Shown: positions 22,835 to 33,082, numbered from the stretch's first letter. The stretch: DNA of 64,000 bases from Chitinophaga costaii (GCF_900094705.1 NZ_FMAR01000002.1:186001-250000), one strand, 5' to 3'. Numbers and translations are program-made. The notes: generated from the sequence alone by a model not told the origin.

Positions 22835-24082
22835 ATGGCTAGTATTAATCTTATTGAGTCATTTACAGAGTTTAAGGAGGCCGAGAATATCGATCGCCCT
22901 ACCCTGATGAAAGTGCTGGAAGACGTGTTCAAGACACTGCTGCGCAAAAAGTATGGCTCCGATGAGAACTTTGACGTGATTGTAAATACTGAAAAAGGTG
23001 ACTTGGAAATCCTCCGCCGCCGTACAATTGTAACCGATGGAGAGGTGGAAGATGATAACGCACAGATCGCCTACTCAGAAGCGATCAAAGTAGAACCTGA
23101 TTATCAGGTAGGGGAAGATCTTTACGAGGAAGTAGAGATACAGGATTTTGGCCGTAGGGCCATCCTGGCGGCAAAGCAAACGCTGAGCGCCCGCATTGGT
23201 GACTTGAAAAAGAATATCCTGGTGAAGAAATACGCCGACAAAGAAGGCGAAATCATCAACGGGGAAGTATACCAGGTATGGAAAAAAGAAGTTTTATTGC
23301 TAGATGATGAAGGGAATGAATTAATATTGCCTAAAACGGAGCAGATACCTACCGACTACTTCAAAAAAGGCGAAAATATTAAAGCAGTGGTGAAAAAAGT
23401 GGAGTTGAAGAACAACGCGCCCCTCATCGTGCTTTCCCGCACCAGCCCGCTTTTCCTGGCCAAATTGCTGGAAATTGAAGTACCCGAGATCTTTGATGGG
23501 TTAATCGTTATTAAAAAGATTGTACGCGAACCAGGCGAAAGAGCGAAGGTGGCAGTAGAGTCTTACGATGATCGTATTGATCCGGTAGGCGCTTGCGTGG
23601 GAATGAAAGGAAGCCGCATTCACGGCATTGTACGGGAGTTGCGCAATGAGAACATTGACATCATTAATTATACATCTAATATTCAGTTGCTGATCCAGCG
23701 CGCGCTTACGCCCGCCCGCATTAGCCGTATGGACATTGACCAGGAACGCAAATACGCCTCCGTATATCTCATGCCCGACCAGGTATCCCTGGCTATTGGC
23801 AAGAAAGGCGTAAACATTAAATTGGCCTGCGAATTGACGGGATTTGAAATCGACGTATTCCGTGATGAAGTGCAGGAACAGTCTGAATTTGATATTGACC
23901 TGGAAGAATTTTCTGATGAAATCGAAGAGTGGATCATTGACGAGCTAAAACGCATTGGTTGCGATACAGCCCGCAGTGTATTGGAACTCACTCCAGAAGA
24001 ATTGGTTCGCCGTTCTGACCTGGAAGTGGAAACTGTGGAAGATGTGAGAAAGATTTTACAGGAAGAATTTGAAAAAGAGTAA
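22835..24082 (+). CDS. nusA: Transcription factor NusA
   Basis: The 415-residue protein contains the NusA N-terminal domain (about 1-125), an S1 domain near residues 135-200 (IINGEVYQVWKKEVLLLDDE) and two KH domains (RIDPVGACVGMKGSRIHGIV; QVSLAIGKKGVNIKLACELT). The tail (DEIEEWIIDELKRIGCDTAR) ends with a helix-hairpin-helix-like repeat. It modulates pausing, termination and antitermination by RNA polymerase. It is the second gene of the operon; 115 bases separate it from infB, unusually long for the operon interior. Confidence 0.96.
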   Translation: MASINLIESFTEFKEAENIDRPTLMKVLEDVFKTLLRKKYGSDENFDVIVNTEKGDLEILRRRTIVTDGEVEDDNAQIAYSEAIKVEPDYQVGEDLYEEVEIQDFGRRAILAAKQTLSARIGDLKKNILVKKYADKEGEIINGEVYQVWKKEVLLLDDEGNELILPKTEQIPTDYFKKGENIKAVVKKVELKNNAPLIVLSRTSPLFLAKLLEIEVPEIFDGLIVIKKIVREPGERAKVAVESYDDRIDPVGACVGMKGSRIHGIVRELRNENIDIINYTSNIQLLIQRALTPARISRMDIDQERKYASVYLMPDQVSLAIGKKGVNIKLACELTGFEIDVFRDEVQEQSEFDIDLEEFSDEIEEWIIDELKRIGCDTARSVLELTPEELVRRSDLEVETVEDVRKILQEEFEKE

Positions 24083-24124
24083 GTTATACCCAATCCTTCC
24101 CGGGTGGCTTATTCAGCAGGGATA

Positions 24125-24132
24125 TATTTTTG
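24125..24132 (+). promoter_or_regulatory. Candidate internal promoter -7 element ahead of infB
   Basis: TATTTTTG matches TAnnTTTG within the nusA-infB gap and would give a 63-base leader. No -33 element is evident. Confidence 0.3.
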
Positions 24133-24155
24133 AGTAATTTGTTAAAAAGTAAAAA

Positions 24156-24174
24156 ACTTCGCCGACCGCGAAGT
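24156..24174 (+). promoter_or_regulatory. Hairpin in the infB leader
   Basis: ACTTCGC (24156-24162) pairs with GCGAAGT (24168-24174) around a five-base loop, 23 bases before the infB ATG. It could influence translation initiation; no T-run follows, so it is not a terminator. Confidence 0.4.
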
Positions 24175-24197
24175 ATGGGGAGGGCACGATTTCAAGT

Positions 24198-27100
24198 ATG
24201 TCTGAAACATCAAACAACACACCACGATTGCTGGCTGCCGCCAAGGAGTTCAATATTGGCAAGGATACCCTCGTGGAATTCCTTTCCAATAAGGGCTATG
24301 ATATGGGTGAATTTTCTTCTCCCAACGCCCGCCTCAATGCGCAGATGTACTCAGCCCTGCAATCGGAGTTCCAACAGGATAAGAATAATAAAAAGAAGAG
24401 CGACCAGATCGCTCTCCCTAAAGGAAGCGTGTTAGAAACAGCGAAGAAAAAGGAGAAAGAAGAAGCAGAAGCACCCGCTAAGAAGCCCGTTGCATCCGCC
24501 CCCGCTGCCCCTAAGGAGACACCCGCTCCTGTCCAGGAATTACCCAAACAGCCTGTAAAACCTGAACCCGAAGTAGTGAAACCACCGGTTGCTGAAAAAG
24601 CACCGGAAGTTCCTGTTAGCGCGCCACCCGCTGCTATAACTCCCGTTGCCGCACCTAAACCGGCCCCGGAAGTAAAACCCGCTGAAGCCCCCGCCGCCCC
24701 TGTGCCGCCTGTGGCCAAGGCACCCGATGCGCCTGCACCTGCTGCACCGGCGCCAGAAGTAGTTAAAACAGAAAGCCCGAAAATAAACGGTCCTAAAGTC
24801 ATTGCTACTATTGATCTGAATGCGCTAAACCCGGCCAACCGTGCTAAAAAAACGGCAGCCGATAAACCCGCCACATCAGAACCGGTAGCAGAAAAACCAA
24901 TAGACATAACGCCCGCACCAGCCCCCGCCCAAGAGGCGACGGCCGCTGCCAAGGAGGAAAAGCTTACAGACACGACGCCTAAAGAAACAATTAAGCCCGC
25001 TGCTGCCGCACCGGAAGCACCCGCTGCTATTGTTAAGCCAGAAGCGCCTAAACAAGAACAAACGGAACATACAAAACCGGCTCCCGTGCAAGCAATACCC
25101 GTAGCGCAGCCCCCTGTTGAAAAACAGGAAAAACCGGCCGCTCGTGAAAGTCAGACCGTTGTAGTGAATGCTACAACAACTACTACTACCCGCCAGGAAG
25201 TACCCACTCCTCCTGCCGCCTCCAGCATTCCTGCAACTACTGCCATCCCGGCTGAAATGTCAGATGTGCAAGCACCTTCTGAAGATGAAAGCAGTGCTGT
25301 GGTCGAGAACATCCAGGCAGAAAGGCTTACCGGCCCTAAGGTGATCGGTAAAATTAATCTGCCAGTGGAATCTGACCGTCGTGATAACAATAAAAATACT
25401 CGCGAGGACAAGCGCAAACGCAAGCGTATTATCGTGGAGAAAAAACCGGAACCTATTCAGCCCCGGGAATTTGGTGGTGACCACAACAACCGTGGAAACA
25501 ACCAGCCAGGCGGCCAGGGTCCCAACAACCGTTTTGGTAACAACGCCGGTGGTAACCGTGGAGAACATCATAATAACCGCCCCGGAGGAAATAATACGAA
25601 TAACAATAGTAATCATACGGGTACACCCGCTGGCGGTGGTAGCCGTCCTATTGTGGAACGTCATCCTAGTGGAAGACCCACCTTCGATCGTAACCAAGGT
25701 CCAGGTGGCCCTGGTGGTAATCGTGGCCCTGGGGGCCCTGGTGGTAATCGCGGCCAAGGAGGTCCTGGTGGTAACCGTGGCCCAGGCGGCAACCGTAACT
25801 TCGGTAATAACCGTCCTAACACGCCATTTAACCGTAACAGCCCCGGCGCACCCGGTGCTGGCGGAGATCGTGAGATTGATAAAAATGAGATCCAGAATAA
25901 GATTAAGGAAACCATGGCCAAACTGGGCGGTGGTTCCAGAGGTAGCCGTAGCCAGAAATCCAAACACCGCCGTGAGAAACGCCAGGAACTGGCTGAGCAA
26001 CTGGCCAATGGAGAACAAAACAATAAGCTCCAGGTAACTGAGTTTATCTCCGTGAGTGAATTGGCCAATCTGATGGATGTGAGCTTCGCAGAAGTGATCT
26101 CCAAATGTATGAGCCTGGGTATCATGGTTTCCATTAACCAGCGTATAGATGCCGAAGTAATTGAACTGGTAGCCGGCGAATTTGGCTTTGAAGTAGAATT
26201 CATCGGCATGGACGACGCCGAGGAAATGGATGAAGAAGATATTGTAGATGCACCGGAAGACCTGCAACCACGAGCCCCAATCGTAACGATTATGGGTCAC
26301 GTAGACCATGGTAAAACTTCCCTGCTCGATTATATCCGTAATACTAAAGTAACTGCAGGTGAGGCTGGGGGAATTACCCAGCACATTGGTGCCTACGAGG
26401 TAACTATGGACGACGGTAAGCAAATATGCTTCCTGGATACGCCCGGTCACGAAGCCTTTACCGCAATGCGTGCCCGTGGTGCCAAGGGTGCAGACATCGC
26501 CGTGATCGTGATCGCAGCTGATGACGCAATCATGCCACAAACGCGGGAGGCTATCTCCCATGCCCAGGCAGCCAATGTGCCGATGATCTTTGCCATTAAC
26601 AAGGTGGATAAAGACGGCGCTAATCCTGAAAAGATTAAAGAACAACTGGCAGGTCTGAACCTGTTGGTAGAAGACTGGGGGGGTAAATACCAAAGCCAGG
26701 AAATCTCCGCAAAGACAGGGCTTAATATAGACCAGTTGCTCATTAAAATACTGCTGGAAGCCGAACTGCTGGAGCTGAAAGCTAATCCGAACCGAGAGGC
26801 TTCCGGTAGCATTATCGAAGCTTCTCTGGACAAAGGACGTGGCTATGTAAGTACCATTCTTGTACAGAACGGTACACTGAAACAAGGTGATACCATCGTT
26901 TCCGGCGCTTACTTTGGTAAGATCAAGGCCATGTCCAATGAAAAAGGACAACGCAGGAACACGGCTGGCCCTTCTACCCCGGTACAAATACTTGGTTTGA
27001 ATGGTGCGCCGCAGGCGGGTGAAAAATTCCGCGTGTATGCCGACGAGGCTGAAGCCAAGGAAGTGGCTAACCGCCGCTCCCAGTTGGAACGCGAACAGGT

Positions 27101-27773
27101 GATCCGTACCAAGAAACATATTACTCTCGACGAAATTGGCCGTCGCCTGGCATTGGGCAACTTCAAACAACTGAACCTGATCATCAAGGGTGACTTTGAT
27201 GGTTCTGTGGAAGCGTTGAGCGATTCCCTCCAGAAGCTGAGTACCGAAGAAATCGTGGTGAGCATTGTACACAAGGCAGTGGGTCAGATTACCGAATCTG
27301 ATGTATTGTTGGCTACCGCTTCCGACGCGATTATCCTGGGCTTCCAGGTACGTCCGTCTTCACAGGCTGGTCGTCTTGCCGAGAAAGAAAATATCGAAAT
27401 CCGCAACTATTCCATTATCTATGACGCCATTGAAGAGATCAAGAGCGCCATGGAAGGGATGCTGGAGCCCAAGATCGAGAAGAAAGTGGTGGCCAACGTG
27501 GAAATCCGCGAAACCTACCGTTTCGATAAGGTTACAGTGGCCGGTTGCTTTGTACTGGACGGCAAGCTGGCAAGAAATACCCGCATCAACCTGGTACGCG
27601 ATGGTATCGTAGTACATAGCGGCGAACTGGGTTCCCTGAAACGTTACAAAGATGATGTGAAGGAAGTAGCCGCTAATATGGAGTGCGGTTTAAGTATCCG
27701 TAATTATAATGACATTCAGGTGGGTGATATCGTAGAAGGATTTGAAGAAGTAGAAGTAAAACGCACCCTTTAA
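24198..27773 (+). CDS. infB: Translation initiation factor IF-2
   Basis: At 1191 residues this is a long IF-2. The GTPase part is standard: G1 GHVDHGKTS from Gly700, G3 DTPGHEAF, G4 NKVD, then domains 2-4 that bind initiator fMet-tRNA. Unusual is the long N-terminal region: about 300 residues rich in Ala, Pro, Lys and Glu, then a Gly/Asn/Pro/Arg stretch (about residues 420-560) with repeated [12 protein letters not shown] units at DNA 25700-25800, before the IF-2N domain ([20 protein letters not shown]). Such extensions are known in the phylum, but the repeat is notable. The antisense frame spanning 25260-27272 is a codon-bias artefact. Confidence 0.96.
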   Translation: MSETSNNTPRLLAAAKEFNIGKDTLVEFLSNKGYDMGEFSSPNARLNAQMYSALQSEFQQDKNNKKKSDQIALPKGSVLETAKKKEKEEAEAPAKKPVASAPAAPKETPAPVQELPKQPVKPEPEVVKPPVAEKAPEVPVSAPPAAITPVAAPKPAPEVKPAEAPAAPVPPVAKAPDAPAPAAPAPEVVKTESPKINGPKVIATIDLNALNPANRAKKTAADKPATSEPVAEKPIDITPAPAPAQEATAAAKEEKLTDTTPKETIKPAAAAPEAPAAIVKPEAPKQEQTEHTKPAPVQAIPVAQPPVEKQEKPAARESQTVVVNATTTTTTRQEVPTPPAASSIPATTAIPAEMSDVQAPSEDESSAVVENIQAERLTGPKVIGKINLPVESDRRDNNKNTREDKRKRKRIIVEKKPEPIQPREFGGDHNNRGNNQPGGQGPNNRFGNNAGGNRGEHHNNRPGGNNTNNNSNHTGTPAGGGSRPIVERHPSGRPTFDRNQGPGGPGGNRGPGGPGGNRGQGGPGGNRGPGGNRNFGNNRPNTPFNRNSPGAPGAGGDREIDKNEIQNKIKETMAKLGGGSRGSRSQKSKHRREKRQELAEQLANGEQNNKLQVTEFISVSELANLMDVSFAEVISKCMSLGIMVSINQRIDAEVIELVAGEFGFEVEFIGMDDAEEMDEEDIVDAPEDLQPRAPIVTIMGHVDHGKTSLLDYIRNTKVTAGEAGGITQHIGAYEVTMDDGKQICFLDTPGHEAFTAMRARGAKGADIAVIVIAADDAIMPQTREAISHAQAANVPMIFAINKVDKDGANPEKIKEQLAGLNLLVEDWGGKYQSQEISAKTGLNIDQLLIKILLEAELLELKANPNREASGSIIEASLDKGRGYVSTILVQNGTLKQGDTIVSGAYFGKIKAMSNEKGQRRNTAGPSTPVQILGLNGAPQAGEKFRVYADEAEAKEVANRRSQLEREQVIRTKKHITLDEIGRRLALGNFKQLNLIIKGDFDGSVEALSDSLQKLSTEEIVVSIVHKAVGQITESDVLLATASDAIILGFQVRPSSQAGRLAEKENIEIRNYSIIYDAIEEIKSAMEGMLEPKIEKKVVANVEIRETYRFDKVTVAGCFVLDGKLARNTRINLVRDGIVVHSGELGSLKRYKDDVKEVAANMECGLSIRNYNDIQVGDIVEGFEEVEVKRTL
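25700..25800 (+). repeat. In-frame Gly-Pro-Gly-Gly-Asn-Arg repeat in infB
   Basis: Successive units of about 21-24 bases encode [11 protein letters not shown] and [11 protein letters not shown] variants. The units differ at third positions (GGT/GGC), so the peptide is kept more strictly than the DNA, though slippage could still change copy number. Confidence 0.7.
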
Positions 27774-27784
27774 TAACTTTACTG

Positions 27785-27848
27785 AGCCGGAAGAAGTGCT
27801 TATTAAGCTTGTATCACAGGTCAAGTAAGTATTGCTTCCGGCTTTTTG
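27785..27848 (+). terminator. Terminator of the rimP-nusA-infB operon
   Basis: AGCCGGAAG (27785-27793) pairs with CTTCCGGCT (27835-27843), followed by TTTTTG; a smaller hairpin sits inside the long loop. Confidence 0.7.
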
Positions 27849-27906
27849 TTGCATAAACTTTTGTTAAATCGGCCAGGCGCTACGTATCAGCAGCCCGTTT
27901 AATGGT

Positions 27907-27914
27907 TATTTTTG
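27907..27914 (+). promoter_or_regulatory. Promoter -7 element of the surA-like gene
   Basis: TATTTTTG; predicted start near 27917, 17 bases before the ATG. Confidence 0.5.
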
Positions 27915-27933
27915 AAATTCACGCAATTATTAT

Positions 27934-29340
27934 ATGAAGAAACTGCTGACTTTATCTGTAACTGCATTAATCTGCTGGCAAGCCGGTAAGGCGCAGCAAA
28001 AACTCGTTGCAGATAAGATTGTGGCCATCGTTGGCGACAAAATTGTGCTGAAATCGGAAATTGATGGCGAGTTGATGAACCAGGAAAGGGATCAGCAGAA
28101 ACCACTGCCGGCCGAAGCGGGTTGTAACATCATGGAGCAGATTGTGGCACAGAAAATTCTGGTGCTGCAAGCCGAACGCGACTCTCTGCCCGTAAGTGAT
28201 AATGACGTAGATGGAGAAATTGATAACCGTATCCGCTATTTCCAGAATCTTTACGGCAGCCAGGAAAAAATGAAGCAAGTAACAGGCTATTCCGTATATC
28301 AACTGCGTGAGCGCTTCCGCGAGCCTATACGTGATGGTTTACTGGCCAAGGCGATGCGTGAAAAGATTGTGAACGCTGTGAAAGTAACGCCTTCTGAAGT
28401 AAAGAACTTCTTTGACGGCATTCCTAAGGATAGCTTACCCTTCTTTGAATCTGAACTGGAAATTGGTAGCCTGGTGGTTTTCCCCAAAGCGTCTTACGAA
28501 ATGGAGAAATATGCTACTGATAAGTTATTGGATTATAAAAAGCGAATTGAAACCAAGCAGGCCACTTTCTCTACCTTGGCCACCCTCTATTCTGAAGATC
28601 CTAGTGTAAAGGAAAATGAAGGGGTAATGGTATTGAACCGTAATGATAAAAATATGTGGGACGCCGACTTTTTGTCGCAGGCTTTCCGTCTAAAAGAGGG
28701 CGAGATCAGTCAGCCTTTTAAGTCGCAGTTCGGTTACCATATTGTTCAGTGCATTAGCCGCCAGGGTGATAATGTAAGGGTACAGCATATCCTTGTAAAG
28801 CCGGTGATAACCAACTCAGACTTAACCGATGCTACTAAGAAACTAGATTCTATCCGCGCCAATATCATTTCAGGGAAATACAACTTTGCCGAAGCCGTTG
28901 CCGAATATAGCGACGCACAGATGGCGAAGTTTGACGGTGGGATGCGCCAGAATAAAAATAACGGTACTTCGCTCATTACCATCGACCAGTTGGACGATCC
29001 TTCCGATCGTAGTATTGTACTGATGCTGGACTCTTTAAAGGCAGGCGATATTTCCCAGCCAGAGCGTTATACAGATGAGCAGGGCCGCCAGGGTGTTCGG
29101 ATCATTTACCTTAAAACCCGCACCAAGCCACATCGTATGAATCTGGACGATGATTACGCCCGCATAATGCAGCAGGCGCTGGAACGTAAGAAAGCGGTTG
29201 CCCTGAATAAGTGGCTGCGGGAAAAAGTGCCAACCTACTATGTACACGTAGAAGATGAATATCGTCAATGTCCGAATATTTCGCAGTGGCTAAGCCAGGA
29301 AACAGCTACAGTGACGACGTCTACTACGGCAAAGAAATAA
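27934..29340 (+). CDS. surA: Periplasmic SurA-like peptidylprolyl isomerase/chaperone
   Basis: The 468-residue protein has a signal peptide (MKKLLTLSVTALICWQAGKA), a SurA N-terminal chaperone domain (KIVAIVGDKIVLKSEID; the VGDKIVLKSE text is typical) and two parvulin-type prolyl isomerase domains. The first has FKSQFGYHIVQ, the second VRVQHILVKP. In Gram-negative bacteria SurA escorts outer membrane proteins to the Bam complex. The gene is monocistronic with its own -7 box and terminator. The C-terminal tail is Thr-rich and probably disordered. Confidence 0.9.
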   Translation: MKKLLTLSVTALICWQAGKAQQKLVADKIVAIVGDKIVLKSEIDGELMNQERDQQKPLPAEAGCNIMEQIVAQKILVLQAERDSLPVSDNDVDGEIDNRIRYFQNLYGSQEKMKQVTGYSVYQLRERFREPIRDGLLAKAMREKIVNAVKVTPSEVKNFFDGIPKDSLPFFESELEIGSLVVFPKASYEMEKYATDKLLDYKKRIETKQATFSTLATLYSEDPSVKENEGVMVLNRNDKNMWDADFLSQAFRLKEGEISQPFKSQFGYHIVQCISRQGDNVRVQHILVKPVITNSDLTDATKKLDSIRANIISGKYNFAEAVAEYSDAQMAKFDGGMRQNKNNGTSLITIDQLDDPSDRSIVLMLDSLKAGDISQPERYTDEQGRQGVRIIYLKTRTKPHRMNLDDDYARIMQQALERKKAVALNKWLREKVPTYYVHVEDEYRQCPNISQWLSQETATVTTSTTAKK

Positions 29341-29365
29341 AAATGTGTAACTAAACTTTATAAAA

Positions 29366-29393
29366 ATGGCTTTCCGGTAGGGAAGCCATTTTT
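29366..29393 (+). terminator. Terminator of the surA-like gene
   Basis: ATGGCTTTCC (29366-29375) pairs with GGGAAGCCAT (29380-29389), followed by a T-run. Confidence 0.8.
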
Positions 29394-29446
29394 AATTAAA
29401 GTAATTGGCGTCCTCTATGTTCCTATTGTCATTTACAGGATGGGAA

Positions 29447-29479
29447 TTTGGGATTTGCCCTTAATTCACCGTACCTTTG
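29447..29479 (+). promoter_or_regulatory. Promoter of the purF-like gene
   Basis: TTTG at 29447-29450, 21-base spacer, TACCTTTG at 29472-29479. Both elements match, predicted start near 29482. Confidence 0.65.
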
Positions 29480-29498
29480 CGTTTTCAATTTTTAGGGT

Positions 29499-31346
29499 AT
29501 GAGCGATGCGATAAAGCATGAATGCGGTTTGGCCTACATACGGCTAAGGAGACCATTCTCGTATTACCAGCAGCAATATGGTACGGTGTTTTACGGCCTG
29601 AACAAGTTGTACCTCCTGATGGAGAAGCAGCATAACCGCGGACAGGATGGCGCCGGCCTGGCCACTGTAAAATTGAATACGGAACCCGGGGTGCCATTTA
29701 TGCACCGCATACGTAGCAGTCAGCCCCAGCCTATTGCTGAAATTTTTAGCAAAGTGCGGGAGGAAATAGCCGAAATTGAAAAGTACCAACCGGAGATCAC
29801 TAAATATCCCGGCCTTCTGAAAGGCCACGTTCGCTTTCTGGGCGAACTGCTACTGGGCCATCTGCGTTACGCAACACAGGGTAGAAATAATGTAGAACTT
29901 TGCCATCCTTTTGTTCGCCACCATATTGTTCCGGCCCGTAACCTGGCGTTAGCTGGAAATTTTAACCTGGTGAATGTGCAGGAGCTGTTTAAGTTCGCAG
30001 AAAAATTTCCCGAAGGTGCTCATCGCAATTCCGACCTGGCGGCCATGCTGGAAGTAATTGCCCATTTCCTTAATAAAGAAGATGAGACCCGCCAAAACGG
30101 CTTGGATGTGAAAAACATCCTTAAACAAGCTTTCAGCATGTTTGATGGAGGGTTTCATGTAAGTGGACTTATCGGTACTGGCGATTCTTTTGTGATCCGA
30201 GATGCCCACGGTATCCGTCCTTCCTATTACTATATCAATGACGATGTAATTGTGGCTGCCTCCGAAAGGGCTGCTATTCGTACGGCTTTTAACGTAGGAG
30301 AGAATGAAGTGCATGAACTGATGCCTGGCCATGCACTGATTGTAAATCCGGAAGGCGAGTACGAGATAACCCGTATTTTGGAACCGCGGGAGCGCAGGGC
30401 ATGCAGCTTTGAGCGTATTTATTTCAGCCGCGGTAATGATGAAAAGATTTACAAAGAGCGTTTGCAGCTAGGGTACAACCTGGCGGAAAAGGTGCTGGGG
30501 GATATTGACAATGACTTGAAAAACACTATCTTCTCCTTCATTCCTAATACCGCCGAAGTGGCTTTTTATGGAATGATTAAGGGATTGGAGGATTACCTGA
30601 ATAAGATTAAAATTGAGCGCATCCTGTCATGGGGCAAGGATTATGATCCGGAAAAACTTACCGAAATGGTGAACCGCCGGGTACGGATAGACAAAATCGC
30701 GATTAAGGATGTGAAAATGCGCACCTTTATTTCCGAAGATTCCGGACGTAATGAAATGGTGCAGCACGTATACGACATTACCTACGGTACGGTGAAACCC
30801 GGAATAGACACACTGGTAGTAATAGACGATTCCATTGTTCGGGGTACCACCTTGCGGGAAAGCATCATAAAAATGCTAGATCGTTTGGGCCCTAAACGCA
30901 TCATTGTAGTATCATCTGCTCCCCAGATCCGCTACCCGGATTGTTACGGCATAGACATGAGCAAGATGGGCGATTTCGTGGCGTTCGCTGCGGCCATAGA
31001 ACTGCTGAAGGAAAATGACAAAGAGCATATCCTTCAGGAAGCTTATGGGTTATGCAAAGAGCTGGAACGCACCAATACCCTGCATGCGCAAAATGTAGTG
31101 CGTAACATTTATAAACCTTTTACTACGGAACAAATTTCTGCTAAAATTGCCCAAATTATCACTCCGAAAGACATCAATGCCCAGGTGGACGTGGTGTATC
31201 AGAGCATTGAAAGTTTGCACCAGGCTTGTCCCAGCAATCTGGGAGACTGGTACTTTACTGGCAATTATCCCACACCGGGAGGTAACCGCGTGGTGAATAA
31301 GGCTTTCATGAACTTTATGGAAGGCAGCAACGAAAGAGGATATTAA
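29499..31346 (+). CDS. Amidophosphoribosyltransferase-family protein, long form
   Basis: The 615-residue protein joins an N-terminal glutamine amidotransferase domain (Cys9 in KHECGLAYIR is the likely nucleophile after removal of an eight-residue leader; MEKQHNRGQDGAGLA is typical of the class) to a phosphoribosyltransferase domain with the PRPP motif VVIDDSIVRGTT. PurF makes phosphoribosylamine, the first committed purine intermediate. Usual PurF proteins are about 470-510 residues; here about 100 extra residues lie before and after the PRT core, so it may be a distinct paralogue rather than the housekeeping PurF. No purine genes adjoin it. Confidence 0.85.
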   Translation: MSDAIKHECGLAYIRLRRPFSYYQQQYGTVFYGLNKLYLLMEKQHNRGQDGAGLATVKLNTEPGVPFMHRIRSSQPQPIAEIFSKVREEIAEIEKYQPEITKYPGLLKGHVRFLGELLLGHLRYATQGRNNVELCHPFVRHHIVPARNLALAGNFNLVNVQELFKFAEKFPEGAHRNSDLAAMLEVIAHFLNKEDETRQNGLDVKNILKQAFSMFDGGFHVSGLIGTGDSFVIRDAHGIRPSYYYINDDVIVAASERAAIRTAFNVGENEVHELMPGHALIVNPEGEYEITRILEPRERRACSFERIYFSRGNDEKIYKERLQLGYNLAEKVLGDIDNDLKNTIFSFIPNTAEVAFYGMIKGLEDYLNKIKIERILSWGKDYDPEKLTEMVNRRVRIDKIAIKDVKMRTFISEDSGRNEMVQHVYDITYGTVKPGIDTLVVIDDSIVRGTTLRESIIKMLDRLGPKRIIVVSSAPQIRYPDCYGIDMSKMGDFVAFAAAIELLKENDKEHILQEAYGLCKELERTNTLHAQNVVRNIYKPFTTEQISAKIAQIITPKDINAQVDVVYQSIESLHQACPSNLGDWYFTGNYPTPGGNRVVNKAFMNFMEGSNERGY

Positions 31347-31363
31347 GCACTGAAAATAAAAGC

Positions 31364-31391
31364 AAAACCGCTGTGAGAACAGCGGTTTTTT
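31364..31391 (+). terminator. Terminator of the purF-like gene
   Basis: AAAACCGCTGT (31364-31374) pairs perfectly with ACAGCGGTTTT (31379-31389), with a run of T. Confidence 0.85.
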
Positions 31392-31638
31392 TAATTTCAT
31401 AGATTTTTGCGGATGCAAAAGCGGATGCAATTTGAGGCAATGCCAAATATGCCCGATGCCACTGGTGTTCCGCAATTATTTTGCGCTAGGCTTCGACAGC
31501 GCTTTTTTCCGCTGCAGGTATAGCGCTGTTTTTACTAATTATTTAATGAGTGGCGCGTTGCGGTCAAGTTGTTGGAAGAAGTTAACTTTCTGTAGAATTA
31601 ATGCTTAAATTAGGATAGATCAATCATTGTTTTCTGTT

Positions 31639-32136
31639 ATGAAAACTTTACTGCTCATCCGTCATGCCAAATCAAGTTGGACCGATTCGGACATGGATGA
31701 TTTTGACCGTCCTCTGAACAAAAGAGGGAAAGCGAGCGCACCGGAGATGGCCAAACGCCTGTTGCAAAGGGGCATATTACCTGATTTGCTTATTTCCAGC
31801 CCCGCGAAGCGGGCTAAAAGCACGGCCAAAATCATGGCCAGGGAGTGGAATTATCCGCGCCAAGCCATCCTGTTTGAAGAGGATCTTTATCTGTGTTATG
31901 CATCTACTTTTTTGAAAGTGATTACCCGCATTGACAACGATTTTAACACGGTGGCTATTTTTGCGCACAACCCTGGCATTACCGACTTTGCCAGTTACCT
32001 GACCGAAGAGATCCGTATAGATAATGTGCCGACTGCCGGCATCTTTGGCATTAAGGCCAACACCGATTCCTGGACAGATTTTGACCGGTCCGAAAAGAAG
32101 TTTTTGTTTTTTGATTATCCCCGGAATGAAGATTAG
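31639..32136 (+). CDS. SixA-like histidine phosphatase
   Basis: From the ATG at 31639 the product is 165 residues of the phosphoglycerate mutase/SixA branch: LLLIRHAKSSW has the catalytic RHA(G) histidine, FDRPLNKRGKASAPEMAKRL is typical of SixA-type proteins, and the second histidine lies in AIFAHNPGITDFA. SixA removes phosphate from phosphohistidine of phosphotransfer proteins; the bacterial targets here are unknown. The long frame's TTG at 31627 was not used. Confidence 0.88.
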   Translation: MKTLLLIRHAKSSWTDSDMDDFDRPLNKRGKASAPEMAKRLLQRGILPDLLISSPAKRAKSTAKIMAREWNYPRQAILFEEDLYLCYASTFLKVITRIDNDFNTVAIFAHNPGITDFASYLTEEIRIDNVPTAGIFGIKANTDSWTDFDRSEKKFLFFDYPRNED

Positions 32137-32151
32137 GTCATTGCCCAGCCC

Positions 32152-32949
32152 TCAGCCCGTAATAATTTTATCATAAGAAGCCATAATACCTTTAATGAGC
32201 GAGGAACTGAAGCCTTGATGTTCCATCTCATTGAGACCTACTATGGTACAGCCTTTGGGTGTGGTTACTTTATCGATCTCCTCCTCCGGATGGCGGCCAC
32301 CCCGTATCAGCAGTTCGGCGGCACCTTTGATGGTTTGGGCCGCAATAAGGTTGGCAGTGCGTACGTCAAAACCAATTTCAATTCCGCCCTGTATGTTGGC
32401 GCGAATGAACCGTAGTGCGTAGGCAATGCCGCAGGCACCCAGAACGGTGGCGGCGTCCATCAGTTTTTCCTCTATGTTTACGGCTACCCCTACGGTATTA
32501 AACAGGCTGGTTACCCAATTTACTTGTTCGGGGGACGCATTTTTCTGACAGATGCAGGTCATGGATTCCTCGATGGCGATGGCTGTATTGGGCATAGCGC
32601 GAAATACGGGTAAACCATGACCTACTATGGCTTCCAGCTCATCGATAAAAACGCCGGTAACTACGCTGATAATAAGCTGCCGGGAATTAAAAGCGGCCTT
32701 AAATTCGGTAAGGATCTCGCGTACGTTGTATGGTTTCAGTGCTACCAGCACCACATCTGCGCCTTGGATGGCAGCGGCATTATCGGAAGTAATTTGTACG
32801 CCCTGCCGCTGTAGGGCTGCTAGGGTAGTGGTGTTGCGCTTAGTTACGGTAATATCTGCAGCCTGGGAAAACCCACTTTTGAGCAGACCCTGCGCAATGG
32901 CTGCTCCCAGGTTTCCACCACCGATGATGGCTATTTTTTGATAAGACAT
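32152..32949 (-). CDS. proC: Pyrroline-5-carboxylate reductase
   Basis: The 265-residue enzyme catalyses the last step of proline synthesis, the NAD(P)H-dependent reduction of pyrroline-5-carboxylate. The N-terminal Rossmann motif is IAIIGGGNLGAAIAQGL, the central FRAMPNTAIAIEESMT carries the MPN-T signature, and the C-terminal helical domain has the VTTPKGCTIVGLNEME text, which includes the family's T-P-x-G-x-T. It converges with the sixA-like gene. It begins with an ATG and has a near-consensus -7 box (TATCTTTC) just upstream. Confidence 0.93.
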   Translation of the reverse strand: MSYQKIAIIGGGNLGAAIAQGLLKSGFSQAADITVTKRNTTTLAALQRQGVQITSDNAAAIQGADVVLVALKPYNVREILTEFKAAFNSRQLIISVVTGVFIDELEAIVGHGLPVFRAMPNTAIAIEESMTCICQKNASPEQVNWVTSLFNTVGVAVNIEEKLMDAATVLGACGIAYALRFIRANIQGGIEIGFDVRTANLIAAQTIKGAAELLIRGGRHPEEEIDKVTTPKGCTIVGLNEMEHQGFSSSLIKGIMASYDKIITG

Positions 32950-33052
32950 TGTTGGTATTTACTTGAGGCAGAAAGATAATGATAAATGCAGAAAGCTAAT
33001 AGTGGCAAGTAAGCGGGTATAAGACGCTTAGCCAGGAATGGCCTGAAATGCG

Positions 33053-33082
33053 CGATGGTTATGCCTTATAGCATAACCATCG
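33053..33082. repeat. Perfect 12-bp inverted repeat downstream of the HNH gene
   Basis: CGATGGTTATGC (33053-33064) and GCATAACCATCG (33071-33082) flank a six-base loop. Neither strand has a T-run after the stem, so it is not a standard terminator; it may be a 3'-end stabiliser or a binding site. Confidence 0.6.

Noticed and set aside
25260..27272. A 670-codon open frame on the minus strand
   Set aside because: It is antisense to the GTPase core and N-terminus of infB, whose protein motifs are unambiguous; the frame is an effect of codon bias and has no recognisable domain.
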